Below, piece by piece: positions 1 through 8,859 of a DNA stretch of 13,817 nt. Positions within the stretch are counted from its first letter, which is position 1. Every line of letters starts with the position of its first letter. Source of the DNA: Bimuria novae-zelandiae CBS 107.79 (taxonomy: Eukaryota > Ascomycota > Dothideomycetes > Pleosporales > Didymosphaeriaceae). The translations under genes were made by a program, and so were the position numbers. The notes beneath the pieces are model-generated. The model had not been told where the DNA came from and made no database searches. It was given only the letters and a program-made list of their open reading frames with translations. The stretch covers positions 1 to 13,817 of the forward strand of contig ML976784.1 in the NCBI GenBank assembly GCA_010015655.1, in the 5' to 3' direction.

Positions 1-18
1 AGTCGAGCAAGTCGAGCA
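1..18. repeat. Two tandem copies of a 9-bp unit at the window edge
   Basis: The unit AGTCGAGCA occurs twice back to back. It may be the tail of a longer array or part of the leader of the Copia element. Only two copies are visible, so little can be said about its role. Confidence 0.5.
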
Positions 19-121
19 TGCTAAGTATATAGGAACATGAGGATGGACTCTTCCACCTCGTGTTTAACCTGTTTATTAATCTATCGTTTGGATCTGAATA
101 AGCAACTTTGTTAATTTAATT

Positions 122-1260
122 ATGCTATACACACCTTTAATACTAACGCCCCTTTAATACGCGCAAGCTATCAAGACCCCTTGTCCTATCGCCACCGCTC
201 CTGCCCGAGAACCAACCTTAGCCCCTCAGGGATTAGCTACCCTGTTGGACTTAACAAACAACTTAAAATGCGATGTAAGCCACTTAATATTTAAAAAATT
301 ATTAATCTAGACTTACCTATCAATCCGAAAACGAAACCCGTTATGCCAAAGCCTCTTACTATTAGCCTCTACTAAGCATCACAAGCTTATGTAACTGCAA
401 ACCTAAACACCCTGCTAATACACCTATCGCAACTATCAACGCAAGGCATAAAGGCATATAAGGATAATATTAATATCTATAAGATACTCCTAGAAGACTA
501 TAAGATGAATAATCGCGAATATAAAGAGGAGAGGGCAAATATTAATAAGGTAGTTATCTACTTATAATTAATAGTTTTAGCCCACCTACAAAAGAATTGC
601 TGTTACCAGAGCTATTAATTAAGTAATAGATTAGTAATCTTATAGCTAGAGTTAGTGTTAACCTAGAGCATGAGCAAATGCGGGCAAGGACCTAATATTA
701 TAAGGCAATTAAGCCTATAAGAAGCGTAGCTACCTGGCACATATAGCTAAATAAGTATAATTACGCGGCCACTGAAGCAGAAACCTAAGGGGTAGGAGAG
801 CTTTAGTAGCTAAGCGCAGTTAAAGAAGACTTTATAAAAGTAGTTAATTATATTACCTCTTAATAAGTCACAAATTTTTAGTCAACCTAGAGAAAGGACC
901 TATCAGTCTCCAGGGAAGGTACAATAAGACTCTTCTAAAACTATATAAATCTCCAGCACCTAAATAAAGGCAAATAAAAAGGCGCTTTTGCTACTACAGA
1001 GTTATTTCTCGCTAAAGGTGGTAAATCTACCTAGGCTATAAAGAGGGACGCCTCTCTTATAGATAAAACAGCATTATTTAAACTAAGGGGAAGACCCCTT
1101 AAACAACGAAATAATAGTCTTAGTACTAGAACTAAGCAGTCTGCCACGAGCGATTATAAGCTAGTAATAGCTAGTAGTAAATACTATCTTGCTTATAATT
1201 AGTATTATGCTCTAAGAGATTGCTTCTATGCATTCCTAAAGAAATAACCTAAATAGTTTA
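122..1260 (+). pseudogene. Copia gag pseudogene, frameshifted and full of stops
   Basis: Gag would form the virus-like particle of the retrotransposon. A possible ATG at 122 opens a frame that reads a Pro/Ala-rich N-terminus around 194-270. A second frame, from 451 to about 560, gives a charged Tyr-rich helix typical of Copia gag (AYKDNINIYKILLEDYKMNN). From about 660 onward the reading is in a third frame, which stays the pol frame to 4961. At about 1182-1230 is a decayed CCHC zinc knuckle in which the first Cys positions now read as Tyr and only the last Cys is clear. At least two frame changes therefore occur, one before 451 and one between about 600 and 665, besides many TAG/TAA stops. 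Family assignment rests on the pattern and on the downstream pol; the exact start is uncertain. Confidence 0.75.
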
Positions 1261-4200
1261 AGCTAAAGCCTTTTATAGTAAAGCTAATCTAATTTAGGTT
1301 AGAGCACGACTTAGAGCTACAAGAAGCCCTAAGAGCTCTTAAGAGACTAAGATCTTAAATACTAAAAATTAAACTATTACACACTCCTACTCTAACGCGA
1401 ATTACTAAGGCTAATAATAAGTGACTAGATAGATAAAAGATTACTAAAATCCTAGCAAGCTTTAATGTAGCATCCTTCTATACCAATCCAAACACGTACC
1501 TATTACGATACTTAGCTATCCTTAATTTAGGCATAACTTGCTATATCTTTAACAATATTAATTGCTTTGTCTCGTATAGGCCACCGTCGCCTGGAGACTT
1601 TATATGGGCTAATAATACATAAGTATGGATTAAAGGATATAGGAGCGTCCACCTTAACATACGGAGTACAAGTGGTAACTAAATAATACGGCTGGATAAT
1701 GTGGCCTATTGTCCTAATCTACTTTGCAACCTAGTGTCGTTCCGATTACTCCGCAAGCAAGGCCTTTGGTAGGACACAAAAGCAGACCCTATAACTCTAA
1801 AGAGAAGAGACAATATAACGCTAGCAAAGCTTTAGGAGCTATATAGATAATAGGTGCTTAAGTATAGATCCGCCCTATTACGCTACATAGTTATTAATAG
1901 TGTACTAGCTACCCACATAGCGCACAAAACTAACACCTACACTAGAAGGCCAAAGAAGGCAGATGCCTTAACCTGGTATAGACAACTAGGTTATCCAGGC
2001 CCTTAAGCCCTTAAACACCTTATTTAGCAATCTTAGGGGGTAAGAATAAAAGGGCTTACTATAGCTAAATGCGATGCCTGTAGAAGAGCTAAACTTAAGT
2101 AATAAATATGCTAATAACTAAGGGATCTAATAAAAGGCTTTGGCGAAAGGGTAGCTATTAATTTCTACGATTTTAAAACTAATAGTCCTATAAAAGAGAA
2201 AAGTTAAATGCTAGTCACTAATTAATTCTCTAGCTTTATGTAGGACTTCTACTTTAAAGACAATCGCCTAGCACGATTAATCATTAAGCTACTTAATAGC
2301 TTTATACAATTTATAAAAGTACAATTCAACGTCACTATTAAGGTTATTAAATCGGACAACAAAATCTTCTCTATTAAAGCTAAAGTAGAAAGGTAGTGCT
2401 TGGCACAAGGTATTAAAATTAAGCCTTTAGCACCTAATACCTAAGCACAAAATAGAGGAGCTAAACGCTTAGGGGGTGTTATTAAGGAGAAAGCGCGCGC
2501 GATACGACTTAACTCTAACCTACCCTAGTAAATATAGTCTAAAATTACCTAAGCCGCTGTCTACCTCTATAATTAAACTCTAAACTACGGTAATTGCTGG
2601 TAATCACCATACGAAGTGTTCTTTACGATAGTAGCCTCTTAAAATAGCTTTGTCACCCAGCCACGAAAACCTAATCAAGCTTACCTAAAAGCATATAGCT
2701 GTAAAGCTTTTGCTATAATCGACGATACAAAACGCGGCAAGAGTAAGCTCTAAAGGCTTAACCCTAAGGCATGGATTGGCTACCTTGTTAGCTACTAATT
2801 AACTAATATTTAGAGAATCTAGATCCTATTACTTGTAAAGGTTATTAGCACCCGCGATGTAATTTTTAATAAGGACTTAGTGTTCTTAGGCAAGACTAAA
2901 GACCTAATAGACAACCTTATGTATAGCACCTTAGAAGAAATTGTAGTTTAGGTGCGATTAGTAGAGCTACCTCCCTTACCTTAGTAAAACCTAAAGACGG
3001 AGTCCTTTTATAAGGATGAAACAATCACTAACACATCGTATAAGAAAGGGGACGAGGAGACCTTAGGCTATAGGTAAAGCAGGAAATTTAGCTATAAATA
3101 CCTAACGCCTTTATTAACTTTACTACTAGTTGCACTCCTTGCCTAGTTAATAATAAGAGATAAATAATCTAAACCACCTTGCAAAGCACAAGTAGTGTAA
3201 TTACAAATAAGCCTATAGATTGCTACTTTTATAGCAGGCACTAAAGCTAGTAGCGCTAGTAAATATAATAGTAAGGTTCTTAATAAGGCCTAGCTTTAAC
3301 GTATAATTATAGTAGGCAAGAAGCCGCATCAGAGCGTGCTACTAGAGCTACCTACATGCTAAAATAAGCTCGAGGACCACCCTCTCTACGATATATAGAA
3401 GGAAGCCGAGCGATCCTATCTATAGAGCCATAAGGAAATAAAATCCTGGAGTAAGGTTGTAGCCACTCTAGTAAAAGTAACAGGCTACCAAATCCTCGAT
3501 TACATATAGGTATATACCTATAAGTTTAATAAATACTATCGACTACAGAAGTGCAAGACACAACTAGTCGTAAGAGGTAACTAATAACAGCACCTTACTT
3601 CGCAAGAAACTTATGCTATAATACTAGTAAGATAATTATTTCGCATGCTTATAGCGATTATAGCTTGGTTCGACCTAGAGCTTATCTAACACAACGTTAC
3701 TAACGCTTTTGTCCACGCAAAGCTAGACAAAGAAATCTATATAAGAATGCCCCGTGGCTACTCGCGAGCAGGCATAGTCCTCTACTTATATAAAGCACTC
3801 TACGGACTGCGCATATCTCTACTGCTTTAGCAGAGAGAGTTCACATTAACGCTTCGTAATATAGGTTTTAAAACAGTACCCCACGAGCCATGCTATCTTA
3901 TTAAGGATGGCATTATCATCTTCTTCTATGTAGATAACCTTATTATTACTTATAATAAGTTATAATAGCAAGCTGCTAAAGCTACTCTAGTAAAGATAAG
4001 CACTAAATTTACACTTACTAGTAGTAACGACCTATAATAGTTTCTAGGAGTTAAAGTCATTAGAGACCGCCTGAACGGAAAGATCTGGCTTTTATAGGCC
4101 TTATATATTAACAAGATCTCGCGCCTTATTAAGCAACATAAAATACGGTATAAAATACTTATAGTAGCAGTCAAACTGCTTCCTCGAACTAGGCTCGCTA

Positions 4201-4961
4201 GTAAGGCTAAAGTTAATTAATATTAGCGCAAGATAGGATCTATCCTCTACGCTGCGGTAACTACACGACTAGATATTACCTTTGTAAGCTCTTAACTTTC
4301 ACGATTCCTATTAAACCTAAGCAAAGAGCACTAAGCTACTACTAACTAAGTTCTCCTCTATCTTGCGGATACCAGATTACTAGGTCTTTAGCTTAGGGGT
4401 GCAGATACTTTAGAGGTGGCAAGTAACGCTTCTTTCGCCGACAATACGCTCGACCGCAAGAGCTTATAAGGATACATTATTAAGTTATTTAGTGGCTTAA
4501 TTACATAGAAAGCAAATAAGCAAGATACAGTTACTACATTAACTATAAAGGCCGAATTACTAGCTCTCTTACAGGTGGCTAAAGAAGCTTTGTTTATCTT
4601 ATAATTACTAAAGGAGCTAAAGATTAACCTTAGTAATTCCCTTATCACAATTAATTACGATAACCAGCAAACAATCTAGCTTATTACTAAAGAGATCGCT
4701 AAGCTGCAGACTAAGCTCTATTATATAGATATCTATAATTACTGGCTGAGACAAGAGGTCGTATCAAAGACAATTAAGGTAGACTATTAACGCTCGGAGG
4801 ACATAGTTATAGATAGGCTCACGAAGGCCCTGCTAGCTAATAAGTAGAGTAACTTTCTAAATAAATTAGGACTTATAAAAATTAAGGACAAGATTACAAA
4901 CGTAGAGGTTAACCTACTTAAGCTAGAGCAGAGAATAGAGGCTTTTAAAATTAAACTATAA
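1261..4961 (+). pseudogene. Copia pol pseudogene (protease, integrase, reverse transcriptase, RNase H)
   Basis: All recognisable pol blocks lie in a single frame from about 1182 to the TAA at 4959-4961, broken only by stops. The protease region is about 1500-1780, with a decayed active-site block near 1540 and CPNLLCNLVS at 1710. GAG-pre-integrase (WYRQLGYPG, then KCDACRRAK) spans 1974-2100. The integrase core spans about 2160-2520, with a retained Asp at 2355 (SDN). Reverse transcriptase spans about 3480-4060, with LVVRG, a decayed NAF block near 3693-3710, and YVDN at 3927-3938 where Copia has YVDD. RNase H spans about 4400-4860, with ASNASF near 4419 and TKALLA near 4821. The first RT Asp, the last YVDD Asp and an RNase H Asp all read as Asn, each a G-to-A change expected from RIP. 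The product is dead. Confidence 0.9.
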
Positions 4962-5019
4962 AGGATAATACTATCAGATCACCGACAGATAGTCTCCAGC
5001 TTAAGGATAAGCCTAAGCT

Positions 5020-5026
5020 AAGGAGG
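5020..5026 (+). other. Candidate polypurine tract of the Copia element
   Basis: The purine run AAGGAGG lies directly before a TGTG that could open the 3' LTR, about 60 bases after the pol stop. This is the usual place for plus-strand priming in LTR retrotransposons. It is inferred from position and composition only. Confidence 0.4.
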
Positions 5027-5213
5027 TGTGTCTAATTACATGGCACTTTGCACTAAACTCAAAGTGTAAAGGTGGCTAGGCAATCCTACGCCAAGAAAAG
5101 AAGACTTCGGTAGCAGTCTAACAGAACACGAACAAGACACAACACGAACATTATTAATTAATTATCATAACTATCAATTCTTATCATTGCATTAGCTTAA
5201 AGTAACAGAACAC
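5027..5213 (+). repeat. Probable 3' LTR of the Copia element
   Basis: A non-coding stretch of roughly 185 bases starts with TGTG just after a purine tract and ends near AACAGAACA, giving the TG...CA ends expected of an LTR. On its right the reading becomes pogo-like coding sequence by about 5236. No second copy is in the window, so the LTR status and both ends are inferred. The start could equally be 5029, and the end could shift by several bases. Confidence 0.45.
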
Positions 5214-5227
5214 TATTAAATTTAATA

Positions 5228-5800
5228 GTAATAATAAAGGCGAATATCTGCGCAGGCTTTAGAGGCGCTGGATTAGTCCTACACGACCTAGAGGCGGTGT
5301 TATCAAGACTTAATGTGGTTCTTTGTACGCTAACTCTACCTAACGTAGAGGACACCCTATAGGAATTAAAAACACTAAGTAACCTCCGCGAGATAGAGGC
5401 TTAGTTAACGCTAGTTCGTGAGCGTGTATAGAAGCATAGAGATTTACTAGTTTTTCTACTTCTTAGAGCTATTAAGTAGCTTAATAAAGGTGTTATATTA
5501 ATAGGGCACGAAATAGTATTAATATAATAAGAAATAGCAGGGCTTTGCAAGGTAGTAGAGATAGTAATAAAGGTAAAAAGTTAAAAGAGGAAGTATATTT
5601 AGGCAGCTAAAACACTTATAGTAAAAGAGGTAGTTAATTTAATAGCTAAAAAGGATAGTAGTGGGCAAAAGGAGGGTGAAGAGTCTATAAAGAGGGTGCG
5701 TGGGCAGAGGCGCTGCGAACGTTACGGCGAAGCTGGCCACAACGCTCGCACCTGCGCAGTAGAAATTATAAATGCATCTAATAGTAATAAGTCTAAATAG
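5228..5800 (+). pseudogene. Pogo-like transposase C-terminal fragment with zinc knuckle
   Basis: One frame runs from about 5228 to a TAG at 5798-5800. It opens with a block like the end of fungal pogo transposases (AGFRGAGLVLHD, around 5248), then a charged helical region, a Lys/Arg-rich stretch near 5580-5600, and a zinc-knuckle-like motif RCERYGEAGHNARTC at 5711-5755. The knuckle keeps Cys 5714, His 5738 and Cys 5753, but the second Cys reads Tyr (TAC at 5723), a G-to-A change expected from RIP. Several TAG/TAA stops interrupt the frame. The catalytic DDE domain is not present here; it would lie upstream of the Copia insertion. The Pogo/Fot1 family call is from recognition of this C-terminal layout. 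Confidence 0.75.
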
Positions 5801-5879
5801 TATTTTTATATTCTACAAATTATAGTAAATTATAGTAGTGTTGTAGGAGGCGCTTCGCAATAGACTAACTTTTAAAAAG

Positions 5880-5912
5880 TGGCCCGCTCGGTGGGGTTGG
5901 CCCGCTCGGTGG
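5880..5912. repeat. Two 15-bp direct repeats inside the pogo-like 3' end
   Basis: TGGCCCGCTCGGTGG occurs at 5880-5894 and again at 5898-5912, a period of 18 bp. It lies just inside the element's TA-flanked end. Such subterminal repeats could be transposase binding sites; that role is inferred. Similar 17-bp-spaced pairs occur in the other two pogo-like ends in this window. Confidence 0.8.
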
Positions 5913-5960
5913 TAAACCACGTTAATACTAATAAGCCCTAGCAAACTTGCCGCAAAGCTA

Positions 5961-5997
5961 CAATGGGTGGAAAAAAGTGGACTATCGCTCACGTGAA
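5961..5997 (+). repeat. Left terminal inverted repeat of the Tc1/mariner element
   Basis: 37 bp, perfectly complementary to 7704-7740. Just inside the perfect part the left arm reads CTGCCAAGGC and the right arm ATTCCTTGGC, so similarity ends abruptly apart from the final GGC. Confidence 0.95.
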
Positions 5998-6119
5998 CTG
6001 CCAAGGCGCTAGTTATCTTATCAATAAGGGCACTTGGTCCGTGCCTCAGCTCCAAACTGAACACTAGGACTCTATCACCACCTCGTATATAGCGATTTTT
6101 TTCGCCAACAACACCCATT

Positions 6120-7655
6120 ATGCCACCTCAACGCACTAGCGGCCGCCCGAACGACTCTCGCAACCTTACAGAGGCTCAGAAAGGTGCTATCGTAGCCCTA
6201 CGCAAGCTCTCGAACACTGAATACGCCTATATCGCTGGCGCGATAGGTTTGAGCATCTCAACACCATAGAAAGTCTTTAAGAAGGTTGAAAAGGCTTGTG
6301 CGGAGGCCTTGCTTGACCTATTGCTTAATAATTTGCTAACTAAAGTCTATGCTACCTGTATTAGTCCCCCTAGAGCTAAATCTAAGGTACGTAACGGCAG
6401 TAAGCTTAGTGCTTAAATACGTAACGCTATTATATAATTTAGCACTTACAATATTAAAGAATCGACCCGCCACGTCTTCTAAGAGGTCGGGATTATAGTA
6501 AGCCGTCCTACACTAGTTAAAATTGCTCACGAGCACCGCGATCACGACTACACCTACGCTATTGTACGAGGTGTACGCCCAAAGAAGCCTGAGCTTAACG
6601 ATAACAATATACGTAACTAAGAGCGCTACGTTGCCTAGATCCTTACTACACACAAGCGCTTTGCTCCTAAGCTTATATTTATTTACTACGACAAAACTAG
6701 CAAATTAATTAGACGCAGGAATCTTTGCGGAGGTAAGTAGTATGTTTAGAAGGTACGTGGCGCTCTAGCTAATAAATACGCTCTCTTATATTGCCTACCC
6801 TTTTTTAGCCTTATAATCTGCGCTGCTACGTCTACTAATACTACTATTTACAGTCTAAAACGCCTATATTTAGTATAGGTAGTAGAAGAAAAGGAGAATT
6901 GCGAGGAGACACTTAAGCGCGTACGTAAAGCTAATAAGAGGGCTCGTAAATTAATTAATAATAAGAGGGCCCGTGTAAACGTTGCTAGCACCTAGGAGAA
7001 GGGTGCTTTTAGTAAGATTAATTATAATATCTTTTACTATAATAAGGCTACTAAGGCTGCTAATTAAGCTACTAGTAAGAAGAGAGGAGCCCTCCGGGCT
7101 AGTTACAAAAACTCTGTTACTCTTAATAAGTTTTTTAAATACGAGGACTTTATATACAAAAGTGAAAAAGGTATAAACGGGATCTAGTACGCTAAACGGG
7201 TGCTTAAGGACGTTGTTTTTCCCTACTACGAAGCTGTACGCGCTAATAACTCTTATGCTTAGGTATTCTTAGTGCAAGATAACGTCTACCTCTATAGCCT
7301 AGGGCTCTGATATTGCGCACCTAAAATTAAAGAGAAGGATATACGCTTTGCTTTACACTCCCCTAACTTACCTAATCTACACCTAATTAAGCGCTGTTTT
7401 AGTAGGCTTAAGAATTTCTTAGAAGACTACGAAGTAAAGAGCGCGTTAAAATAAACTAAAAATAATGCGGTGGCATTTGTACAATCTATTTAGTAGGAAG
7501 ATAAGACGATAAGGCAATATATAGCTTATTAACTCTATCTTAATTACTTTCGTGATGTGGCTAAAGCTTGTAAAAAAGCTAATTATAATAACAACTTTAC
7601 GGCATAATTTAAATACCTTTACATCTAGTATATTGCTGCTTAAAAGCTACTTTGA
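6120..7655 (+). pseudogene. Tc1/mariner-type transposase pseudogene
   Basis: The ATG at 6120 opens the frame, about 120 bases inside the left terminal repeat. The whole product reads in this one frame to about 7655, with many TAG/TAA stops and no frame change needed between the catalytic blocks. Residues 1-60 contain a helix-turn-helix-like segment (LTEAQKGAIVALRKLSN, then AIGLSIST). The DDE_3-type catalytic core shows a first Asp at 6690 (FIYYDKTS), a second Asp at 7278 (QDN), and the block HSPNLPNLHLIKR at 7356-7394. In that block the family's Asp-Leu and Ile-Glu now read Asn-Leu and Ile-Lys; the final Glu position is the Lys codon at 7389. The second and third catalytic positions are 37 codons apart. 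Both substitutions are G-to-A, as in RIP. No working transposase can be made. Confidence 0.88.
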
Positions 7656-7703
7656 TGGTAAATTCACGATGTAGCTGAAATTTTCGGTGTTTAGCCAAGG
7701 AAT

Positions 7704-7740
7704 TTCACGTGAGCGATAGTCCACTTTTTTCCACCCATTG
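7704..7740 (-). repeat. Right terminal inverted repeat of the Tc1/mariner element
   Basis: 37 bp, the perfect reverse complement of 5961-5997, followed by the TA target duplication at 7741-7742. Confidence 0.95.
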
Positions 7741-7861
7741 TAGAACCAAATATCCTTAGACGTTCTAGCGAGCTTTGGCCTGCGCCCAACCTAATTAGCT
7801 TAGAACATCCCAAGAGTTTGCAGGAGTTTCTGGTTGGCCCAGAAGTCCGCAGGACGTTTAA

Positions 7862-7889
7862 GCGCAGCGCTAGCGCGCTAGCGCTGCGC
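7862..7889. repeat. 28-bp perfect palindrome
   Basis: The two 14-base arms, GCGCAGCGCTAGCG and CGCTAGCGCTGCGC, are exact reverse complements with no spacer. The flanks (TTTAA on the left, CTCAAA on the right) nearly extend the symmetry with a mismatch and one extra base. It can form a GC-rich cruciform. It lies 120 bp outside the mariner element and is not part of its terminal repeats. Its function is unknown. Confidence 0.9.
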
Positions 7890-7927
7890 CTCAAAGCTCG
7901 GCAGAGCGTCTGGTTGATGAGATAAAC

Positions 7928-8245
7928 TCAGAATGCCATGAAAATCTGAAGCGCGATAGGTGTAGTTACTTCAACAGCGTATTTTAGTGAGGAACGGATG
8001 ATTCGAATATTCAGGAGGAGAAAAACCTCGTCTAATAACCCTAACTGATGACACCGTCTTTCGGACTTTGCGCCTTTCACGAAGCTCAGACCACCAATGG
8101 GCTCAATCTCAAAACTGGCTACGCCGCACAGCTGCATTTTGGCTTTATCAAATGGTCCCGCTGAGGCACAGCCGTTTCGTATTCTGAGAACAGACGCGTA
8201 TGCTGTGCCGTTTTCCGACTCGAGAATGTAGATTGTTTCATGCAA
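7928..8245 (-). CDS. Doubtful hypothetical protein, 105 codons
   Basis: The ATG on the minus strand at 8245 opens a frame of 105 residues with a balanced amino acid composition, starting MHETIYILESENGTAYAS. A TAG stop lies two codons before the ATG, so the frame does not extend upstream without an intron. I recognise no domain, signal peptide or membrane segment. It lies in non-RIP sequence, divergently oriented from the GIY-YIG gene about 600 bases away. It could be a small real gene, an exon of a larger degraded gene, or a chance frame. Length alone does not decide this. Confidence 0.22.
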   Translation of the reverse strand: MHETIYILESENGTAYASVLRIRNGCASAGPFDKAKMQLCGVASFEIEPIGGLSFVKGAKSERRCHQLGLLDEVFLLLNIRIIRSSLKYAVEVTTPIALQIFMAF

Positions 8246-8859
8246 AACTACCGCTCTATTTGTGGGACTCGAGGTAAGACTGCCGTTTACTTCAAGCTGC
8301 TGACGGCCGAGTCAAATGCAGTACACTTTCATTGTGTAACCTAATACGATGACTCGGTAGTATTCGTTGTGGGTCTATGGAGGGCCCAGTGGCTGTCGTT
8401 CAGTATGCTCTCCCGCATCCCAGCTCTTTAATTACGAAGCGTCTGGTGCTACAGCCAGGTCTGCTAGTCTGCGACATCGTCCACAGCGCATCTCGATTTT
8501 CAGTTCACACTAAACTTAATTTAAACATTATCCTGGAGCATACGTGGCCACCTTCCTATCGAGATCAAAGCTTGTTGCAACCTTGCAGGTTATTCCGCAA
8601 ATCGTGCATGTATGGATCGATTCCAGCGCTTATGTGAAACCTCAAACCCTGTATCTACCGTATTATCGATGCTGGGAGCCTCCAGCCTCAACTGCGCCTC
8701 TGGTTAGGTAGGTTTATGTAGAATGCGAAGCACATATACGACGGTAAGAACGAATCTCTGTTGTCGTCAGTCAGCACATCATCGATCAGACACTGTATTT
8801 ACCAAGTGTGGCTTGTTTCCAATATCTTTTTTTACTCATTCTTCAGACCCAGATCAGTC

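Larger units (their letters stand above)
1..5213 (+). mobile_element. Degenerate Ty1/Copia LTR retrotransposon, 5' end outside or lost
   Basis: Reading the + strand through stop codons gives the full Copia order: gag, zinc knuckle, protease, GAG-pre-integrase, integrase, reverse transcriptase and RNase H. Integrase before reverse transcriptase identifies Copia rather than Gypsy. The element is riddled with TAG and TAA codons where Gln or Trp are expected, as in RIP. I see no 5' LTR in the window: the candidate 3' LTR sequence does not recur in the first 200 bases, so the true left end is probably to the left of base 1. The right end is placed near 5213, where the reading switches to a pogo-like coding fragment. 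The element is inactive. The left boundary is unknown and the right boundary is approximate. Confidence 0.9.
5214..5922 (+). mobile_element. 3' part of a Fot1/pogo-like transposon, left side cut by the Copia insertion
   Basis: The fragment contains the C-terminal part of a pogo-type (DDE_1) transposase reading frame, a short 3' non-coding stretch and a terminal repeat. The end is placed at 5922, followed by TA at 5923-5924. Read from outside in on the minus strand the end is TA-ACGTGG, matching the layout of the two other pogo-like ends in this window (TA-ACGTGT at 11350 and TA-ACATGT at 13262). The missing 5' part should lie to the left of the Copia element, beyond the window. Confidence 0.7.
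5961..7740 (+). mobile_element. Complete but inactive Tc1/mariner transposon, 1780 bp
   Basis: The element starts CAATGGGTGG and ends with the reverse complement CCACCCATTG. Its terminal inverted repeats are identical over 37 bp and diverge after that. It is flanked by TA at 5959-5960 and TA at 7741-7742, the target duplication of the Tc1/mariner/pogo superfamily. Inside is one transposase frame with many stops. Both ends are present, so it inserted as a whole element. It lies 34 bp beyond the TA that closes the pogo-like fragment. Confidence 0.92.
7743..8859. other. About 1.1 kb without a well-supported gene between the mariner element and the GIY-YIG gene
   Basis: CpA and CpG dinucleotides return to ordinary levels here, so this looks like host sequence not hit by RIP. 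It holds a 28-bp perfect palindrome at 7862-7889 and a 105-codon minus-strand ORF at 7928-8245, both listed separately. The right part must contain the promoter and 5' leader of the gene starting at 8860. A pyrimidine-rich run ending in CAG (about 8826-8844) could be a 5'-UTR intron acceptor. I see no clear TATA box and no RNA gene. Confidence 0.6.

Noticed and set aside
1..200. 5' LTR and primer-binding site of the Copia element
   Set aside because: No stretch matches the candidate 3' LTR and no clear tRNA-complementary site was found, so neither was called.
3950..4648. Minus-strand ORFs of 74 and 86 codons within the Copia pol
   Set aside because: They lie antisense to the reverse transcriptase and RNase H blocks, which read clearly on the + strand; RIP removes stops on one strand and makes chance frames on the other.
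5813..6118. Minus-strand 101-codon ORF across the pogo/mariner junction
   Set aside because: It spans two element ends, including the terminal repeats, so it is a chance frame.
6523..7176. Two + strand ORFs of 61 and 64 codons inside the mariner element
   Set aside because: They are out of frame with the transposase, which reads through the same bases in the frame of 6120.
7691..7894. Minus-strand 67-codon ORF ending inside the right mariner terminal repeat
   Set aside because: It mixes terminal repeat, palindrome and flank sequence, with no protein-like conservation.
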